Shown: piece by piece, positions 27,736-37,664 of the stretch
How the letters are laid out: each line of letters opens with the position of its first letter
Position numbering within the stretch: position 1 is the first letter of the stretch
From: Erwinia pyrifoliae DSM 12163
GTDB lineage: Bacteria > Pseudomonadota > Gammaproteobacteria > Enterobacterales > Enterobacteriaceae
NCBI RefSeq assembly: GCF_000026985.1
Contig: NC_017390.1
Span: 795,704 to 843,197 of the forward strand
Reading direction: 5' to 3'
DNA: 47,494 bases
Translations under genes and position numbers: made by a program
The notes under the pieces: generated by a model
Database searches by the model: none
What the model was told of the DNA's origin: nothing
The model's input: only the letters and a program-made list of their open reading frames with translations

Positions 27736-28350
27736 TCAGGATAATGCGACCTTAATCCCCAACGCAATCAGCACGCCGCCAAGCAGTTTGTCCACCACAC
27801 GCTGGGCTTTCGTTAACCCACGACGTACCGGGCCACTTTGCATCAGGATCACCAGCAATGGCCACCAGATGGACGACAGACCCAGGATAATACCCGCATA
27901 CAGAAGCTTTTCGCTGATGCCCGAATTGATATCCAGTACCTGGGTAAAGATCGACAGAAAGAACAGCGTGGCTTTCGGGTTAAGTAAATTGCACAGATAG
28001 CCTTGCATAAACGCTTTTTTCAGCGAGGTCTCTTCCTGTACGCCATTGTTGAAGTTGAATTTACCGTTGCCGCGTGACATCAGTGCCTGAATACCGATGT
28101 AAATCAGGTAGGCAGCACCGGCATATTTCAGCAGCATAAACAGCCACGGTGTGGTGGTGATCACCACCGCCAGCCCGGCGACGCAATAGGCCATGTGGGT
28201 GGCAACGGCGCAGTTGACGCCCAGCGCGCTCATCATCGCGGCGCTGCGGCGGTAACGAGCGGCATTTTTAACGATCAGGAAAAAATCGGGGCCGGGTGAA
28301 AGCATCCCGAGCACCACGATGGTGGCAACAAACAGGCCGGTTTCTAACAT
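27736..28350 (-). CDS. LysE/RhtB-family amino-acid exporter
   Basis: Inner-membrane protein of 204 residues with about six hydrophobic segments. LysE-family members export amino acids such as lysine, threonine or homoserine lactones. The family signature SPGPDFFLIVKNA is at residues 18-30, and NLLNPKATLFFLSIF near 122-136 is the second conserved block. It resembles RhtC-type exporters but I cannot assign an orthologue or substrate. It occupies the place held in E. coli by the cai/fix/kef region, between carB and folA. It shares a bidirectional terminator with carB. Confidence 0.9.
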   Translation of the reverse strand: MLETGLFVATIVVLGMLSPGPDFFLIVKNAARYRRSAAMMSALGVNCAVATHMAYCVAGLAVVITTTPWLFMLLKYAGAAYLIYIGIQALMSRGNGKFNFNNGVQEETSLKKAFMQGYLCNLLNPKATLFFLSIFTQVLDINSGISEKLLYAGIILGLSSIWWPLLVILMQSGPVRRGLTKAQRVVDKLLGGVLIALGIKVALS

Positions 28351-28501
28351 TGCAATAGTCCGTGATGAATGAATTGCAGAATTTTAGCATGCCCGCACGA
28401 TCTCAGTAGGGAAAACCTGTGCGGGTTGAGGAAAGTGTTATCTTGATAAACCTTTACCTAATTACTACTGCTTAGCTATCGACGTAAGTTTCGCCTTTAC
28501 G

Positions 28502-28507
28502 TATGAT
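28502..28507 (+). promoter_or_regulatory. Candidate folA promoter (-10)
   Basis: TATGAT (28502-28507), with TCGACG (28479-28484) 17 bases upstream, gives a plausible sigma-70 promoter with a short leader. An inverted repeat, ACGTAA/TTACGT, lies between the two hexamers and could be an operator. Confidence 0.45.
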
Positions 28508-28541
28508 GGCGCCAATTTTACCCCCTGTTGAGTTTGATATG

Positions 28542-29021
28542 ATGATTAGCCTGATTGCGGCCCTGGCGGCCGATCGCGTAATTGGGATGGAAAATGCCAT
28601 GCCGTGGCACCTGCCAGCCGACCTGGCGTGGTTTAAAAAGCACACGCTGAATAAACCGGTGATCATGGGACGCCGTACCTGGGAATCGATCGGCCGCCCG
28701 CTGCCGGGGCGTCTGAATATTGTGATCAGCCGTCAAAAGGGCGTTGCAGAAGGCGTGACCTGGGTGACGACGATTGAAGATGCGTTAAAGGCCGCCGGAG
28801 AAGTGCAAGAGCTGATGGTGATCGGCGGCGGGCGCATTTATGAACAGCTGCTGCCGCAGGCTGACCGCCTTTATCTGACGCATATTGATGCCGAAGTGGA
28901 AGGTGACACGCATTTTCCGGACTACGAGCCGGACGAATGGCAGTCGACCTTTAGCGAGTTTCACGATGCCGACGAGAAGAACTCGCACAGTTTCTGCTTT
29001 GAGATCCTCGATCGCCGCTAA
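28542..29021 (+). CDS. folA: Dihydrofolate reductase
   Basis: Reduces dihydrofolate to tetrahydrofolate with NADPH; target of trimethoprim. With ATG 28542 the protein has 159 residues, as in E. coli, and keeps W22 and the catalytic D27 in [11 protein letters not shown], the NADPH loop [15 protein letters not shown] near 43-57 and [14 protein letters not shown] near 92-105. An adjacent ATG at 28539 and one at 28503 are in frame, but the family start is MISLIAALA. The ribosome binding site is weak. No substitution typical of resistance was evident by eye in the segments checked. Confidence 0.97.
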   Translation: MISLIAALAADRVIGMENAMPWHLPADLAWFKKHTLNKPVIMGRRTWESIGRPLPGRLNIVISRQKGVAEGVTWVTTIEDALKAAGEVQELMVIGGGRIYEQLLPQADRLYLTHIDAEVEGDTHFPDYEPDEWQSTFSEFHDADEKNSHSFCFEILDRR

Positions 29022-29027
29022 TCCCCG

Positions 29028-29054
29028 GCCGTACCTGCTATTCAGGTTCGGCCT
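29028..29054. terminator. Hairpin between convergent folA and apaH
   Basis: GGCCG-T-ACCTG (29028-29038) pairs with CAGGT-T-CGGCC (29044-29054), with one T-T mismatch and a 5-base loop. It lies in the 42-base gap between convergent stops. No strong T-run on either side. Confidence 0.5.
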
Positions 29055-29063
29055 TCAGGCGGA

Positions 29064-29888
29064 CTAACGCTGTTTTTCTCGTTGTGATGGCTGTACAAAC
29101 ATCTGTTTATCTTCCCAGCGCAACATCGTTAAGTTGCCGCCCCAGCAGCAGCCCGTATCAAGGCCGATAATCCCTTCTGGCGTACCCTGGCCCTCCAGCG
29201 ACGCCCAGTGACCAAAGACGATGGTGTAGTCGCGTGAGACCGGGCCTGCAATGCTGAACCAGGGTTTTAACGGCGGCGGCGCGCTGTCTGGTGATTCTTT
29301 GGCAATCATATCCAGCTGACCGTTCGGGAAGCAGTAACGCATGCGTGTCAGGGCATTGGTGCTGAAGCGCAAGCGGGCGAGTCCGCTCAATTCCGGCGAC
29401 CAGTTGTTCGGCATATCGCCGTACATGGCATTAAGAAACAGCGGATAGGTATCACTGCTCAGCACCGCTTCGACCTCGCGGGCGCAGGTCTGCGCGGTGT
29501 CAATATCCCACTGCGGCGTGATCCCGGCATGTGCCATGACCAGCTTTTTCTCTTCATCGATTTGTATCAACGGCTGGCGACGCAGCCAGTTGATCAGGTC
29601 ATCGACATCGTCAGCTTCCAACAGGGCGCTCAGGCGATCCTTCGGTTTATTGCGGGCTATCCCGGCGTATACCGCCAAAAGATGCAGATCGTGGTTTCCC
29701 AGAACCAGCTTCACGCGGTCGCCCAGCGCACGCACAAAGCGCAGAACTTCCAGCGATCCTGGCCCACGAGCGACCAGATCGCCGGTTAACCACAGCTGGT
29801 CGGTTTCAGGGGCAAATTGCACCCGATCAAGAAGCGATTGCAACTCCGTGTAGCAACCGTGGATATCACCAATGAGGTAAGTGCTCAT
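29064..29888 (-). CDS. apaH: Diadenosine tetraphosphatase
   Basis: Symmetrically hydrolyses Ap4A to two ADP and also removes Np4 caps from RNA in E. coli. The metallophosphatase motifs are in order: [10 protein letters not shown] (7-16), [10 protein letters not shown] (about 36-45) and LGNHDLHLL (about 63-71), with a further conserved HAG near 120. Length is 274 residues against 280. It is the last gene of the lptD-surA-pdxA-rsmA-apaG-apaH operon; apaG ends 13 bases upstream. Confidence 0.97.
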   Translation of the reverse strand: MSTYLIGDIHGCYTELQSLLDRVQFAPETDQLWLTGDLVARGPGSLEVLRFVRALGDRVKLVLGNHDLHLLAVYAGIARNKPKDRLSALLEADDVDDLINWLRRQPLIQIDEEKKLVMAHAGITPQWDIDTAQTCAREVEAVLSSDTYPLFLNAMYGDMPNNWSPELSGLARLRFSTNALTRMRYCFPNGQLDMIAKESPDSAPPPLKPWFSIAGPVSRDYTIVFGHWASLEGQGTPEGIIGLDTGCCWGGNLTMLRWEDKQMFVQPSQREKQR

Positions 29889-29901
29889 GCATCAAGCCGG
29901 G

Positions 29902-30279
29902 TTAGTGGATATGGGAGGCAATTGCCAGACGGAACACCGGAATGTCCACGAGAAAGCTTTCGCTATCGGCATCGATCATCTGATAATGGCCCTGCATGGT
30001 GCCGATGGGCGTTTCCAGAACGGCACCGCTGGTGTACTGGTATTCGCCGCCGGGTTCGATATGCGGCTGTTCTCCCACCACACCTTCTCCCTGAACTTCG
30101 GTTTCACGGGCGTTACCGTTAGTAATCAGCCAGTAGCGGCCAATTAGCTGCACCGCAATACGCCCCACGTTACGAATGGTAACGGTGTAAGCAAACACGT
30201 AACGTTCTTCTTCAGGCGCAGACTGCGACTCAATATAGGCGCTTTGTACCTGAACACAAACCCGGGGCGTTTCGTTCAT
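29902..30279 (-). CDS. apaG: ApaG protein
   Basis: Small protein of 125 residues, the E. coli length, forming a fibronectin-III-like ApaG fold; its biochemical role is unclear. The conserved segments [23 protein letters not shown] and [12 protein letters not shown], then [18 protein letters not shown], span almost the whole protein. The start codon overlaps the rsmA stop by four bases (ATGA), indicating coupled translation. Confidence 0.96.
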   Translation of the reverse strand: MNETPRVCVQVQSAYIESQSAPEEERYVFAYTVTIRNVGRIAVQLIGRYWLITNGNARETEVQGEGVVGEQPHIEPGGEYQYTSGAVLETPIGTMQGHYQMIDADSESFLVDIPVFRLAIASHIH

Positions 30280-31103
30280 GATGAGTTCTCCTGCAGCTGA
30301 GGGTGCGCAGTCAACCAGTTAGCCAGTTGGCAATATTGCGCAACGGTAATATTTTCTGCGCGCAATGTCGGGTCAATGTTCATCTCTGCCAGTACGTCGG
30401 TGGTGAACAGGTGGCCCAGGCTGTTGCGCAGCGTTTTGCGGCGCTTACCAAAGGCTTCCGTGGTGATGCGGCTCAGAGCGCGAATATCGTCAACCGGGTG
30501 CGGCGGCTGTGCGTAAGGCATCAGACGTACCACCGCAGAGTCAACTTTCGGCGCGGGGGTGAAGGATTCTGGTGGAACCTCCAGTACCGGGATCACCTGG
30601 CAGTAATACTGCGCCATTACCGTCAGACGGCCATAGGCTTTGCTACCCGGCCCGGCAACCAAACGGTTAACCACCTCTTTTTGCAGCATGAAGTGCATAT
30701 CTTTAATGGCACCGACATAGCTAAACAGATGGAACATCAACGGCGTGGAAATGTTATACGGCAAATTACCAAAAACGCGTAACGGCTGACCTTTTTCCTG
30801 TGCCAGGGTAGCAAAATCAAAGGTCATGGCATCCTGCTGGAATATCGTCAGCTTGGGTCCCAGAAACGGATGGGTTTGCAGGCGTGCGGCAAGATCGCGA
30901 TCGAGTTCGACAACCGTCATGCTATCCAGCCGCTCTCCTACCGGCTCGGTCAGTGCACCGAGGCCGGGGCCGATTTCGACCACCGCTTCGCCGCGTTGAG
31001 GGTGGATGGCGTTGACAATGCTGTCAATAATGTACCGATCGTTAAGGAAGTTCTGTCCAAAACGTTTGCGGGCGAAGTGGCCCTGGTGAACGCGACTATT
31101 CAT
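30276..31103 (-). CDS. rsmA: 16S rRNA dimethyladenosine transferase (KsgA)
   Basis: Dimethylates two adjacent adenosines in the 3' hairpin of 16S rRNA during late 30S assembly. The SAM-binding motif [14 protein letters not shown] is near residues 42-55, and the catalytic NLPYNIS motif near 113-119. Length is 275 residues against 273. N-terminal [12 protein letters not shown] is typical. It overlaps the 3' end of pdxA by eight bases and apaG by four. Confidence 0.97.
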   Translation of the reverse strand: MNSRVHQGHFARKRFGQNFLNDRYIIDSIVNAIHPQRGEAVVEIGPGLGALTEPVGERLDSMTVVELDRDLAARLQTHPFLGPKLTIFQQDAMTFDFATLAQEKGQPLRVFGNLPYNISTPLMFHLFSYVGAIKDMHFMLQKEVVNRLVAGPGSKAYGRLTVMAQYYCQVIPVLEVPPESFTPAPKVDSAVVRLMPYAQPPHPVDDIRALSRITTEAFGKRRKTLRNSLGHLFTTDVLAEMNIDPTLRAENITVAQYCQLANWLTAHPQLQENSS

Positions 31104-32094
31104 TACTGCTCTTAATCATAGTAATGGCGAGGTTAAGCGCCGTCTTAAAGCTGCCCGCATCGGCCTGACCGCTAGCGGCCAGCTCAAGAGCCGTACCGTG
31201 GTCAACAGACGTGCGGATAAATGGCAGACCGAGGGTGATATTCACCGCCCGACCAAAGCCCTGATATTTTAGCACCGGCAGTCCCTGATCGTGATACATC
31301 GCCAGCACGGCATCGGCATGTTGCAGATATTTCGGCTGAAACAGCGTATCGGCAGGGAGCGGACCGGTCAGCTTGATCCCACGCTGGCGCAGCTCGTCCA
31401 GCGCCGGAATCATCACATCAATCTCTTCGCGGCCCATATGGCCGCCTTCGCCAGCATGGGGATTGAGACCACAAACAAAAATATGGGGTTCAGCCCGGCC
31501 AAACTTGCTTTGCAGGTCGCGGTGCAAAATGGTGATGACTTTATGAAGCGTGGCGCGGGTAATACTGGCCGCCACGTCTTTCAGCGGCAGATGCGTGGTT
31601 GCCAGCGCAACGCGTAGCTCTTCCGTGGCCAGCATCATCACCACAGGCTCGCAGCCCGCTCGCCCGGCAAAAAATTCGGTATGCCCGCTGAACGGAATGC
31701 CGGCATCGTTAATCACCCCCTTGTGCACTGGGCCAGTGACCAGGGCGGCGAACTCACCGTTCAGGCAACCGTCACAGGCGCGGGTGAGCGTTTCCAGCAC
31801 GTAGTGACTGTTATCCACGCACAGTTCACCCGCGCTAACCGGCTGGGCAAGGCGAGCTGGCAGCACGGTGAGTGAACCGGCCTGCTGCGGCCGGGCGCTG
31901 ATGCCCGGCTGGTACTGGCGCAGCGTAAGGGGTAAATGCAAAGCTGCCGCGCGGGCGCGCAGCAGTTCGGGGTCAGCACAAACCACCAGTTCAACCGGCC
32001 AGTCTTGCTGGGCCAGTTGAACCACCAGATCGGGGCCAATCCCGGCGGGTTCACCGCAGGTGACGACAACGCGTTGCTTACTGAGCATTGGCAT
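31096..32094 (-). CDS. pdxA: 4-hydroxythreonine-4-phosphate dehydrogenase
   Basis: NAD-dependent, metal-requiring step of the deoxyxylulose-dependent pyridoxal-phosphate pathway. The conserved [14 protein letters not shown] segment carries the substrate lysine region (about 140), [14 protein letters not shown] follows near 276, and [10 protein letters not shown] near 300. Length is 332 residues (329 in E. coli). The N-terminal motif reads [12 protein letters not shown], where E. coli has proline instead of cysteine. ATG 32094 overlaps surA by 17 bases; ATG 32088, giving MLSKQRV, is equally possible. Confidence 0.96.
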   Translation of the reverse strand: MPMLSKQRVVVTCGEPAGIGPDLVVQLAQQDWPVELVVCADPELLRARAAALHLPLTLRQYQPGISARPQQAGSLTVLPARLAQPVSAGELCVDNSHYVLETLTRACDGCLNGEFAALVTGPVHKGVINDAGIPFSGHTEFFAGRAGCEPVVMMLATEELRVALATTHLPLKDVAASITRATLHKVITILHRDLQSKFGRAEPHIFVCGLNPHAGEGGHMGREEIDVMIPALDELRQRGIKLTGPLPADTLFQPKYLQHADAVLAMYHDQGLPVLKYQGFGRAVNITLGLPFIRTSVDHGTALELAASGQADAGSFKTALNLAITMIKSSNE

Positions 32095-33373
32095 CGAGGA
32101 TCTTCACGTAGGCTGCAGCCCGTTCTTCCTGCATCCAGGTCTGGGCTTCTTCGGCGAATTTACGGTTAAACAGCAGGCGGTAAGCGCGCTCTTTTTTCGC
32201 CGCGTCGGTTTTATCCACCTTGCGGGTATCCATCAGCTGGATCAGGTGCCAGCCAAATGAGGAGTGAACCGGATCGCCGATCTGGCCTTTCTTCAGACGC
32301 AGCAGAGCGTCACGGAAAGCCGGGTCGTAAACTTCAGCCGAGCTCCAGCCCAGGTCGCCGCCCAGGTTTGCTGAACCCGGATCCTGCGACAGCTGTTTAG
32401 CCGCATCGCTGAAGGTCAGTTTGCCGCTTTTGATCTCATTGGCGACCTGCTGCAGTTTCTGTCGCGCCTGATCGTCAGTCATTACCGGCGACGGTTTTAG
32501 CAGGATGTGTCGGGCATGGACTTCGGTCACCGAAATGCTCTGGCTGTCACCGCGCATATCGTTCACTTTCAGAATATGGAAGCCAACGCCGGAACGGACA
32601 GGGCCGATAATATCGCCTTTTTTCGCCGTCACCAGCGCCTGAGCAAACAGAGACGGCAGCTCCTGGATACGCCCCCAACCCATGTTGCCGCCTTTCAGCG
32701 CCTGAGGATCGGCAGAGTTAGCAATCGCCAGTTTACCGAAATCAGCGCCGCCTTTGGCTTCGCTGACCAGCTGCTTCGCCAGGTTCTCCTGGTCGTCGAC
32801 CTGCTGCTGCGTCGGGTTTTCCGGCAGTGGCAACAGAATGTGGCTGATATTCAGTTCAGTACCGGCACTGTTCTGCGAGGCCAGCTGGGTTGCCAGCGAA
32901 TCGACCTCCTGCGGCAGGATAGTGACACGGCGGCGAACTTCGTTGTTACGCACTTCCGCAGTGGCCATTTCCTTGCGGATCTGCTCACGATAGCTGGCAT
33001 AGTTCATGCCGTCATAAGCCAGACGACTACGCAGCTGATCGACGCTGATTTTGTTTTGCTGAGCGATATTAGCAATCGCCTGATCGAGCTGAGCATCGCT
33101 AATCTGCAGGCCAGCCTGTTTTGCCTTTTGCAGCAGAATATTATCCATCACCAGGCGTTCCAGAATCTGGTGACGCAGGGTTTTGTCATCCGGCAACTGC
33201 TGACCAGCCTGCTGTGCCTGACCTTTCACGGACTGCATCATGCTGTCCAGATCGCTTTCTAACACCACGCCATTATTAACCACGGCGGCAACTTTATCTA
33301 CAACTTGCGGGGCTGCGAACGCGGTGCTGGCTGTCAGAGCGGCACCGAGGATTAGCATTCTCCAGTTATTCAT
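32078..33373 (-). CDS. surA: Periplasmic chaperone / prolyl isomerase SurA
   Basis: Periplasmic chaperone that escorts outer-membrane proteins, including LptD, to the BAM complex. It has a signal peptide of about 20 residues (ending TASTAFA before APQVVDKV). The N-terminal chaperone region and two parvulin domains follow: the first around [14 protein letters not shown], the second around [14 protein letters not shown]. Each ends with a GWGR/GW...IQELP or FGWHLIQ-type block. Length is 431 residues against 428. It lies 53 bases after lptD, whose folding it assists. Confidence 0.97.
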   Translation of the reverse strand: MNNWRMLILGAALTASTAFAAPQVVDKVAAVVNNGVVLESDLDSMMQSVKGQAQQAGQQLPDDKTLRHQILERLVMDNILLQKAKQAGLQISDAQLDQAIANIAQQNKISVDQLRSRLAYDGMNYASYREQIRKEMATAEVRNNEVRRRVTILPQEVDSLATQLASQNSAGTELNISHILLPLPENPTQQQVDDQENLAKQLVSEAKGGADFGKLAIANSADPQALKGGNMGWGRIQELPSLFAQALVTAKKGDIIGPVRSGVGFHILKVNDMRGDSQSISVTEVHARHILLKPSPVMTDDQARQKLQQVANEIKSGKLTFSDAAKQLSQDPGSANLGGDLGWSSAEVYDPAFRDALLRLKKGQIGDPVHSSFGWHLIQLMDTRKVDKTDAAKKERAYRLLFNRKFAEEAQTWMQEERAAAYVKILDANAQ

Positions 33374-33426
33374 ACTTTTTCCATTCTTCTATCCGCACTG
33401 CGGGTTGGCATTCTAAAGAAACAACA

Positions 33427-35766
33427 TCAGAAAGCGCGTTGATAGGGCAGAATGCCCTGGCGCAGCATTTGACCTGTACCTAAGCCATAGCCTGGGCTAA
33501 GGCCACGCAGTTCAATGTTGAACGAGATTTTATTGTCGTACTTACTGCTGTCATTTTCCCAACCGGTGATTTTACGTTCATAGCCGAGGCGCAGCGCATA
33601 GCAACAGGAGCTGTACTGGACACCCAACAGCTGATCGGCTGGCTGGTTGGCTTTGGTATCGTAGTACCAGGCACCGACCACCGACCAGGCGTCAACAATT
33701 GGCCAACTGGCGGTAGCACCGACCTGAGAGATATCCTTTTGATACAGTGCCTGATTGCTGTAGTTGGTCAACGTCTGCCGGATATATTCCGCGCTGGTAT
33801 AGCGATAGCTCAGCTGTACCATGCGGTCAGCATCACGACGCCACTCCAGCACGGTATTACCTTGCGATACGTTATCCATGCGGGTGTCATACTGCAATCC
33901 ACCGCGTGCTGCCCAGCGGTCACTGATCCTCCAGTAGCTGTCACCCGCCCACACCAGGCTGCCTCTGTCGTCATTATCGACGCTATTCAAACCGGTACGT
34001 GCCGGGGTAAACGAGTAGATTTGACCAACGGAAGCATTAAAACGTTCAACCAGATCGTTATCAAAAATTCGCGTGGTGACGCCAGTGGTCATCTGGTTGG
34101 CTGAGGCGATACGATCCAGACCGCTGTAAGTACGGTCGCGGAACAGGCCAGTATAGTCACTTTGCAGCAGCGTGGAGTCGTAAGCACGGACGTGACTCTG
34201 GTCGCGATAAGGCACGTAAAGGTACTGCGCGCGCGGCTCCAGCGTCTGGGTATAGCCCGGTGACCAGTCCATATTCCGGTCAAAGACCATCTTGCCGTCG
34301 ACTTTAAACTGTGGCATAACGCGGTTAACCGCGTTTTTCAGCTGATGATTACTATTTTGTGAATTGTAGTAATCGATCTCGTTTTGCTCATAATGGGTCG
34401 CCAGCAGCTTGGTTTCGGTATTCAGGCTTCCCCAGCGGTTGGACAGCGGCAGATTGATGCTCGGTTCAAGGTGCAGACGCGTGGCATCCGGCAAATTTGA
34501 ATCAACATTGGTGAATTTCACCGCCTGGGCATAGAGGTGAGTATCAAACGGCCCGACGTTATTCTGGTAATAGTTGAAGTCGAACTGAGGTTCTGCGCGA
34601 TAGACATCATTACTGGAGTTGGTGGAGAAAATCTGGAACTGCTTGGTCGACAGCGTGGCATCCCAGTTCTTTTCCGCGTAGCCGACGCTGAATTTCTGCG
34701 TGACATAGCCGTCAGTGGTCGAGCCATATGGCGAATCAAGATCGGTAAAGTACCAGGGATCGCTGACCTTGGTGTAGTCAGCGTTGAAGCGCCAGTTCTG
34801 ATCGTAGACGCCAGCGTGCTGCCAATGGAACAGCCAGCGGCTTGATGCTTCGTCGTCCGCATGTTCGTCATTGTAAACGCGGTCAGAGTTCAGATAGTCA
34901 AACCCTACCAGCCCTGGCCCGGCACCGGTCAGGTAGCGGAACTCATTCTGCCACTGCATGCCACGGCGGCTGATATAGTGCGGCGTCAGGGTGGCGTCAG
35001 CCTGCGGGGCGATGTTCCAGTAATACGGCAGCATAAACTGGAAGCCGCTGTTTTTACTGTAACTCGCATTCGGGATCAGGAAACCGGAACGGCGCTTATT
35101 ACCCACCGGCATTTGCAGGTAGGGGCTGTAGAAAATTGGTACGGAACCCAGCTTGAAGCGTGCGTTCCAGATCTCCGCCAGCTGTTCATCGCGGTCATGA
35201 ATAATCTGAGAACCCTCAACGCTCCAGGTGTTCTGCCCGGGCAGGCAGGAGGTGAAAGTGCCGTTTTCCAAAATAGTGTAGCGGCTGTCGCCGCGCAGCT
35301 TCATCTGGTCGGCAACGCCACGTCCCTGTCGGCCGACCATCTGATAGTCGCCTTCCCATACGTTGGTGTCTTTAGTATTGAGATTGGACCAGGCTTTCGG
35401 GCCTTTCAGGATCACCTGATTATCGTCGTAGCGTACATGACCTAATGCATCGACAGTGCGCGTTTCAGCGGTTTGTCCGCTCAGCATTTTTTGGTGCAGC
35501 TGAACTTCGTCGGACTGCAGGCGGCCGTTACCCTGTCGTATATCAACATTACCGCTAAAAACGGCGTCGTCGGGATAATTGCCTTTGGCCTTATCCGCAT
35601 TGATCGTCACCGGTAACTGGTTAGTGCTTTTTCCCTGTACCAGTGGTCGATCGTAACCGGGCACCCCAAGCATACATTGTGATGCGAGGTCGTCGGCCAG
35701 CCCTTGCTGGCTATAAAGCGCTGAGCCAATAAGCGTGGCCAGCAACGTAGGTAGTCTTTTTTTCAT
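33427..35766 (-). CDS. lptD: LPS-assembly outer-membrane protein LptD
   Basis: Outer-membrane translocon that, with LptE, inserts lipopolysaccharide into the outer leaflet. A 24-residue signal peptide ([15 protein letters not shown] to QQGLA) precedes the periplasmic jellyroll domain and a large beta-barrel ending in a terminal phenylalanine. The cysteines for the essential disulfides are seen: C31 in ASQCMLG, one near 173 in TSCLPG and the adjacent pair in YSSCCYAL. Length is 779 residues with ATG 35766; an upstream in-frame start at 35802 would spoil the signal peptide. It heads the surA-pdxA-rsmA-apaGH operon. Confidence 0.97.
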   Translation of the reverse strand: MKKRLPTLLATLIGSALYSQQGLADDLASQCMLGVPGYDRPLVQGKSTNQLPVTINADKAKGNYPDDAVFSGNVDIRQGNGRLQSDEVQLHQKMLSGQTAETRTVDALGHVRYDDNQVILKGPKAWSNLNTKDTNVWEGDYQMVGRQGRGVADQMKLRGDSRYTILENGTFTSCLPGQNTWSVEGSQIIHDRDEQLAEIWNARFKLGSVPIFYSPYLQMPVGNKRRSGFLIPNASYSKNSGFQFMLPYYWNIAPQADATLTPHYISRRGMQWQNEFRYLTGAGPGLVGFDYLNSDRVYNDEHADDEASSRWLFHWQHAGVYDQNWRFNADYTKVSDPWYFTDLDSPYGSTTDGYVTQKFSVGYAEKNWDATLSTKQFQIFSTNSSNDVYRAEPQFDFNYYQNNVGPFDTHLYAQAVKFTNVDSNLPDATRLHLEPSINLPLSNRWGSLNTETKLLATHYEQNEIDYYNSQNSNHQLKNAVNRVMPQFKVDGKMVFDRNMDWSPGYTQTLEPRAQYLYVPYRDQSHVRAYDSTLLQSDYTGLFRDRTYSGLDRIASANQMTTGVTTRIFDNDLVERFNASVGQIYSFTPARTGLNSVDNDDRGSLVWAGDSYWRISDRWAARGGLQYDTRMDNVSQGNTVLEWRRDADRMVQLSYRYTSAEYIRQTLTNYSNQALYQKDISQVGATASWPIVDAWSVVGAWYYDTKANQPADQLLGVQYSSCCYALRLGYERKITGWENDSSKYDNKISFNIELRGLSPGYGLGTGQMLRQGILPYQRAF

Positions 35767-35814
35767 ACGCGGTATCGAAAATTCCGTAATCACTGGCATC
35801 ATGCCGACAAACGG

Positions 35815-35997
35815 TCAGAGACTATCGCACTCGGTAGCGTTGCGCCAGTCATACCCTGAATCTTTCCGATCGCAAAGGCGGTAGCTGTTGCCTTCACCCG
35901 GAACACAATCGGGTAAACTTCTGGTTTGTTTGGCCGCGTACCAATAGGCGATGAGATAAATGACAGGTATGATAATGCAAAATTTAGCCTTCAGCAT
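35815..35997 (-). CDS. Possible small membrane protein in the lptD upstream region
   Basis: An open frame of 60 codons diverging from djlA and ending 48 bases before the lptD start. The product starts [20 protein letters not shown], a single hydrophobic segment of about 17 residues after a positive start, then a polar tail with three further cysteines (LPDCVPG, YRLCDRK, TECDSL). Codons look ordinary for the genome. The ribosome site is weak: AGG only 2 bases from the ATG. I do not recognise it. It may be a real small protein, or just open sequence in the lptD leader. Confidence 0.35.
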   Translation of the reverse strand: MLKAKFCIIIPVIYLIAYWYAAKQTRSLPDCVPGEGNSYRLCDRKDSGYDWRNATECDSL

Positions 35998-36014
35998 GGC
36001 CTAATGAGGAGTTT

Positions 36015-36833
36015 ATGCGCTATTGGGGAAAAGTATTAGGACTGGTTCTGGGTTTATTGTCCGGCGCGGGCTTTTGGGGCGTGGTTATCGGCCTGCTGGT
36101 AGGGCATATGATTGACAAAGCGCGCTCGCCTGGTCGCCAGGGCTATTTTGCCGATCAGCAAACGCGTCAGGCGCTGTTCTTTCGCACCACGTTTCAGGTG
36201 ATGGGGCATTTGACCAAATCGAAAGGGCGGGTAACAGACGCCGATATTCAGATGGCGTCGCTGCTGATGGAGCGCATGCAGCTGCATGGTGAAGGGCGTA
36301 CGGCGGCACAGCGTGCCTTCCGCGAAGGGAAAGAGGGGGATTACCCTCTGCGCGATAAGCTGCGTGAGCTGCGCAGTGCCTGCTTTGGTCGTTTTGATCT
36401 GATCCGTATGTTCCTGGAAATCCAGATTCAGGCGGCGTTTGCCGATGGTTCACTGCATCCTAACGAACGCCAGGTGCTGTATGTCATTGCGGAAGAGCTG
36501 GGCATATCGCGCACGCAGTTCGATCGGTTCCTGCGCATGATGGAAAGCGGCCAGCAGTTTGGCGGTGGTTACCAGAGCGGCGGCTCTTCGCAAGGCGGCT
36601 ACCAGGGGCAGCGCGGCCCGACGCTGCAAGATGCCTGCAATATGCTCGGGGTGAAAAGCAGCGATGATGCCACCACCATTAAAAGAGCCTACCGCAAGCT
36701 GATGAGCGAACATCACCCGGACAAGCTGGTGGCGAAAGGTCTGCCGCCAGAGATGATGGAGATGGCGAAGCAAAAAACGCAGGAGATTCAGGCGGCATAT
36801 GACCTGATCAAGCGCGAAAAATCCTTTAAGTGA
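36015..36833 (+). CDS. djlA: DjlA, membrane-anchored DnaJ-like co-chaperone
   Basis: Type III inner-membrane protein with a cytoplasmic J domain that stimulates DnaK; in E. coli it influences capsule induction through the Rcs system. A glycine-rich membrane segment (about 6-30) is followed by a TerB-like helical domain, a G/Q/S-rich linker (about 178-205) and the C-terminal J domain with HHPDKL near 235. Length is 272 residues against 271. AGGAG (36007-36011) precedes the ATG. It diverges from lptD as in E. coli. Confidence 0.97.
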   Translation: MRYWGKVLGLVLGLLSGAGFWGVVIGLLVGHMIDKARSPGRQGYFADQQTRQALFFRTTFQVMGHLTKSKGRVTDADIQMASLLMERMQLHGEGRTAAQRAFREGKEGDYPLRDKLRELRSACFGRFDLIRMFLEIQIQAAFADGSLHPNERQVLYVIAEELGISRTQFDRFLRMMESGQQFGGGYQSGGSSQGGYQGQRGPTLQDACNMLGVKSSDDATTIKRAYRKLMSEHHPDKLVAKGLPPEMMEMAKQKTQEIQAAYDLIKREKSFK

Positions 36834-36969
36834 TCGGGCTTGCTGGCCATTTCGAGCCTGGCGGCAGGTAAAATCCTCGCGTTGCGGTTTTGACGCTCCG
36901 CCCGCATCCGAACTGGCTGCGCCGCTGACGCCCCTTGAGATGGGGGCAATAGGATCGTGCTGGCGGCGA

Positions 36970-37623
36970 TTAAAACTCCGCCGGCTGGCGAAAGGTCATC
37001 GGCGTGCGGTAGTGCGGATGGGTGATGCTCAGGCTTTCGGCATGGAGTTGAAGTCGTGGTGCCATCGCCCGCGCTTCGTCATGGGCATAGAAGTTATCGC
37101 CCAGCATCGGGTGGCCGAGCGCCAGCATATGCACGCGCAGCTGGTGCGAGCGCCCGGTAATCGGTTTTAGCTGCACGCGCGCGCTGTTATCACTGGCATA
37201 GTCCAGCACCTGATATTCCGTTTGCGCGGACTTCCCGCTGTCAAAACACACTTTCTGCTTAGGCCTGTTCGGCCAGTCGCAAATCAGCGGCAAATCCACT
37301 AAACCCGTTGCCGGCTGCGGATGCCCCCAGACGCGCGCCACATAGGTTTTCTGCGGTTCGCGTTCGCGGAACTGGCGCTTCAGCTCGCGCTCGGCGGCTT
37401 TGGTTAATGCCACCACCATCACACCGCTGGTGGCCATATCCAGTCGGTGGACCGATTCTGCCGCCGGATAATCACGCTGCACGCGCGTCATCACGCTGTC
37501 TTTATACTCGGCAAGCCGCCCCGGCACCGACAGCAGGCCGCTGGGTTTGTTCACCACGATGATGTGCTCGTCCTGATAGAGGACGTGCAGCCAGGGTTCC
37601 GGCGGGGGATTATAGGGTTCCAT
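36970..37623 (-). CDS. rluA: Dual-specificity pseudouridine synthase RluA
   Basis: Makes pseudouridine at position 746 of 23S rRNA and position 32 of several tRNAs. The catalytic aspartate is in ESVHRLDMATSGVM near residue 63, and the closing PITGRSHQLRVHM block is near 155. Length is 217 residues against 219. GAGG lies just upstream of the ATG. It begins 41 bases after the rapA stop on the same strand, so the two are probably cotranscribed. Confidence 0.97.
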   Translation of the reverse strand: MEPYNPPPEPWLHVLYQDEHIIVVNKPSGLLSVPGRLAEYKDSVMTRVQRDYPAAESVHRLDMATSGVMVVALTKAAERELKRQFREREPQKTYVARVWGHPQPATGLVDLPLICDWPNRPKQKVCFDSGKSAQTEYQVLDYASDNSARVQLKPITGRSHQLRVHMLALGHPMLGDNFYAHDEARAMAPRLQLHAESLSITHPHYRTPMTFRQPAEF

Positions 37624-37664
37624 AGGATCCTCATCAGGGCCAGCGAATGCTGGCCCCGTTTGGT

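Noticed and set aside
36834..36969. Possible terminator between convergent djlA and rluA
   Set aside because: GC-rich partial complements are present, but no stem with enough consecutive pairs or a T-run could be drawn.
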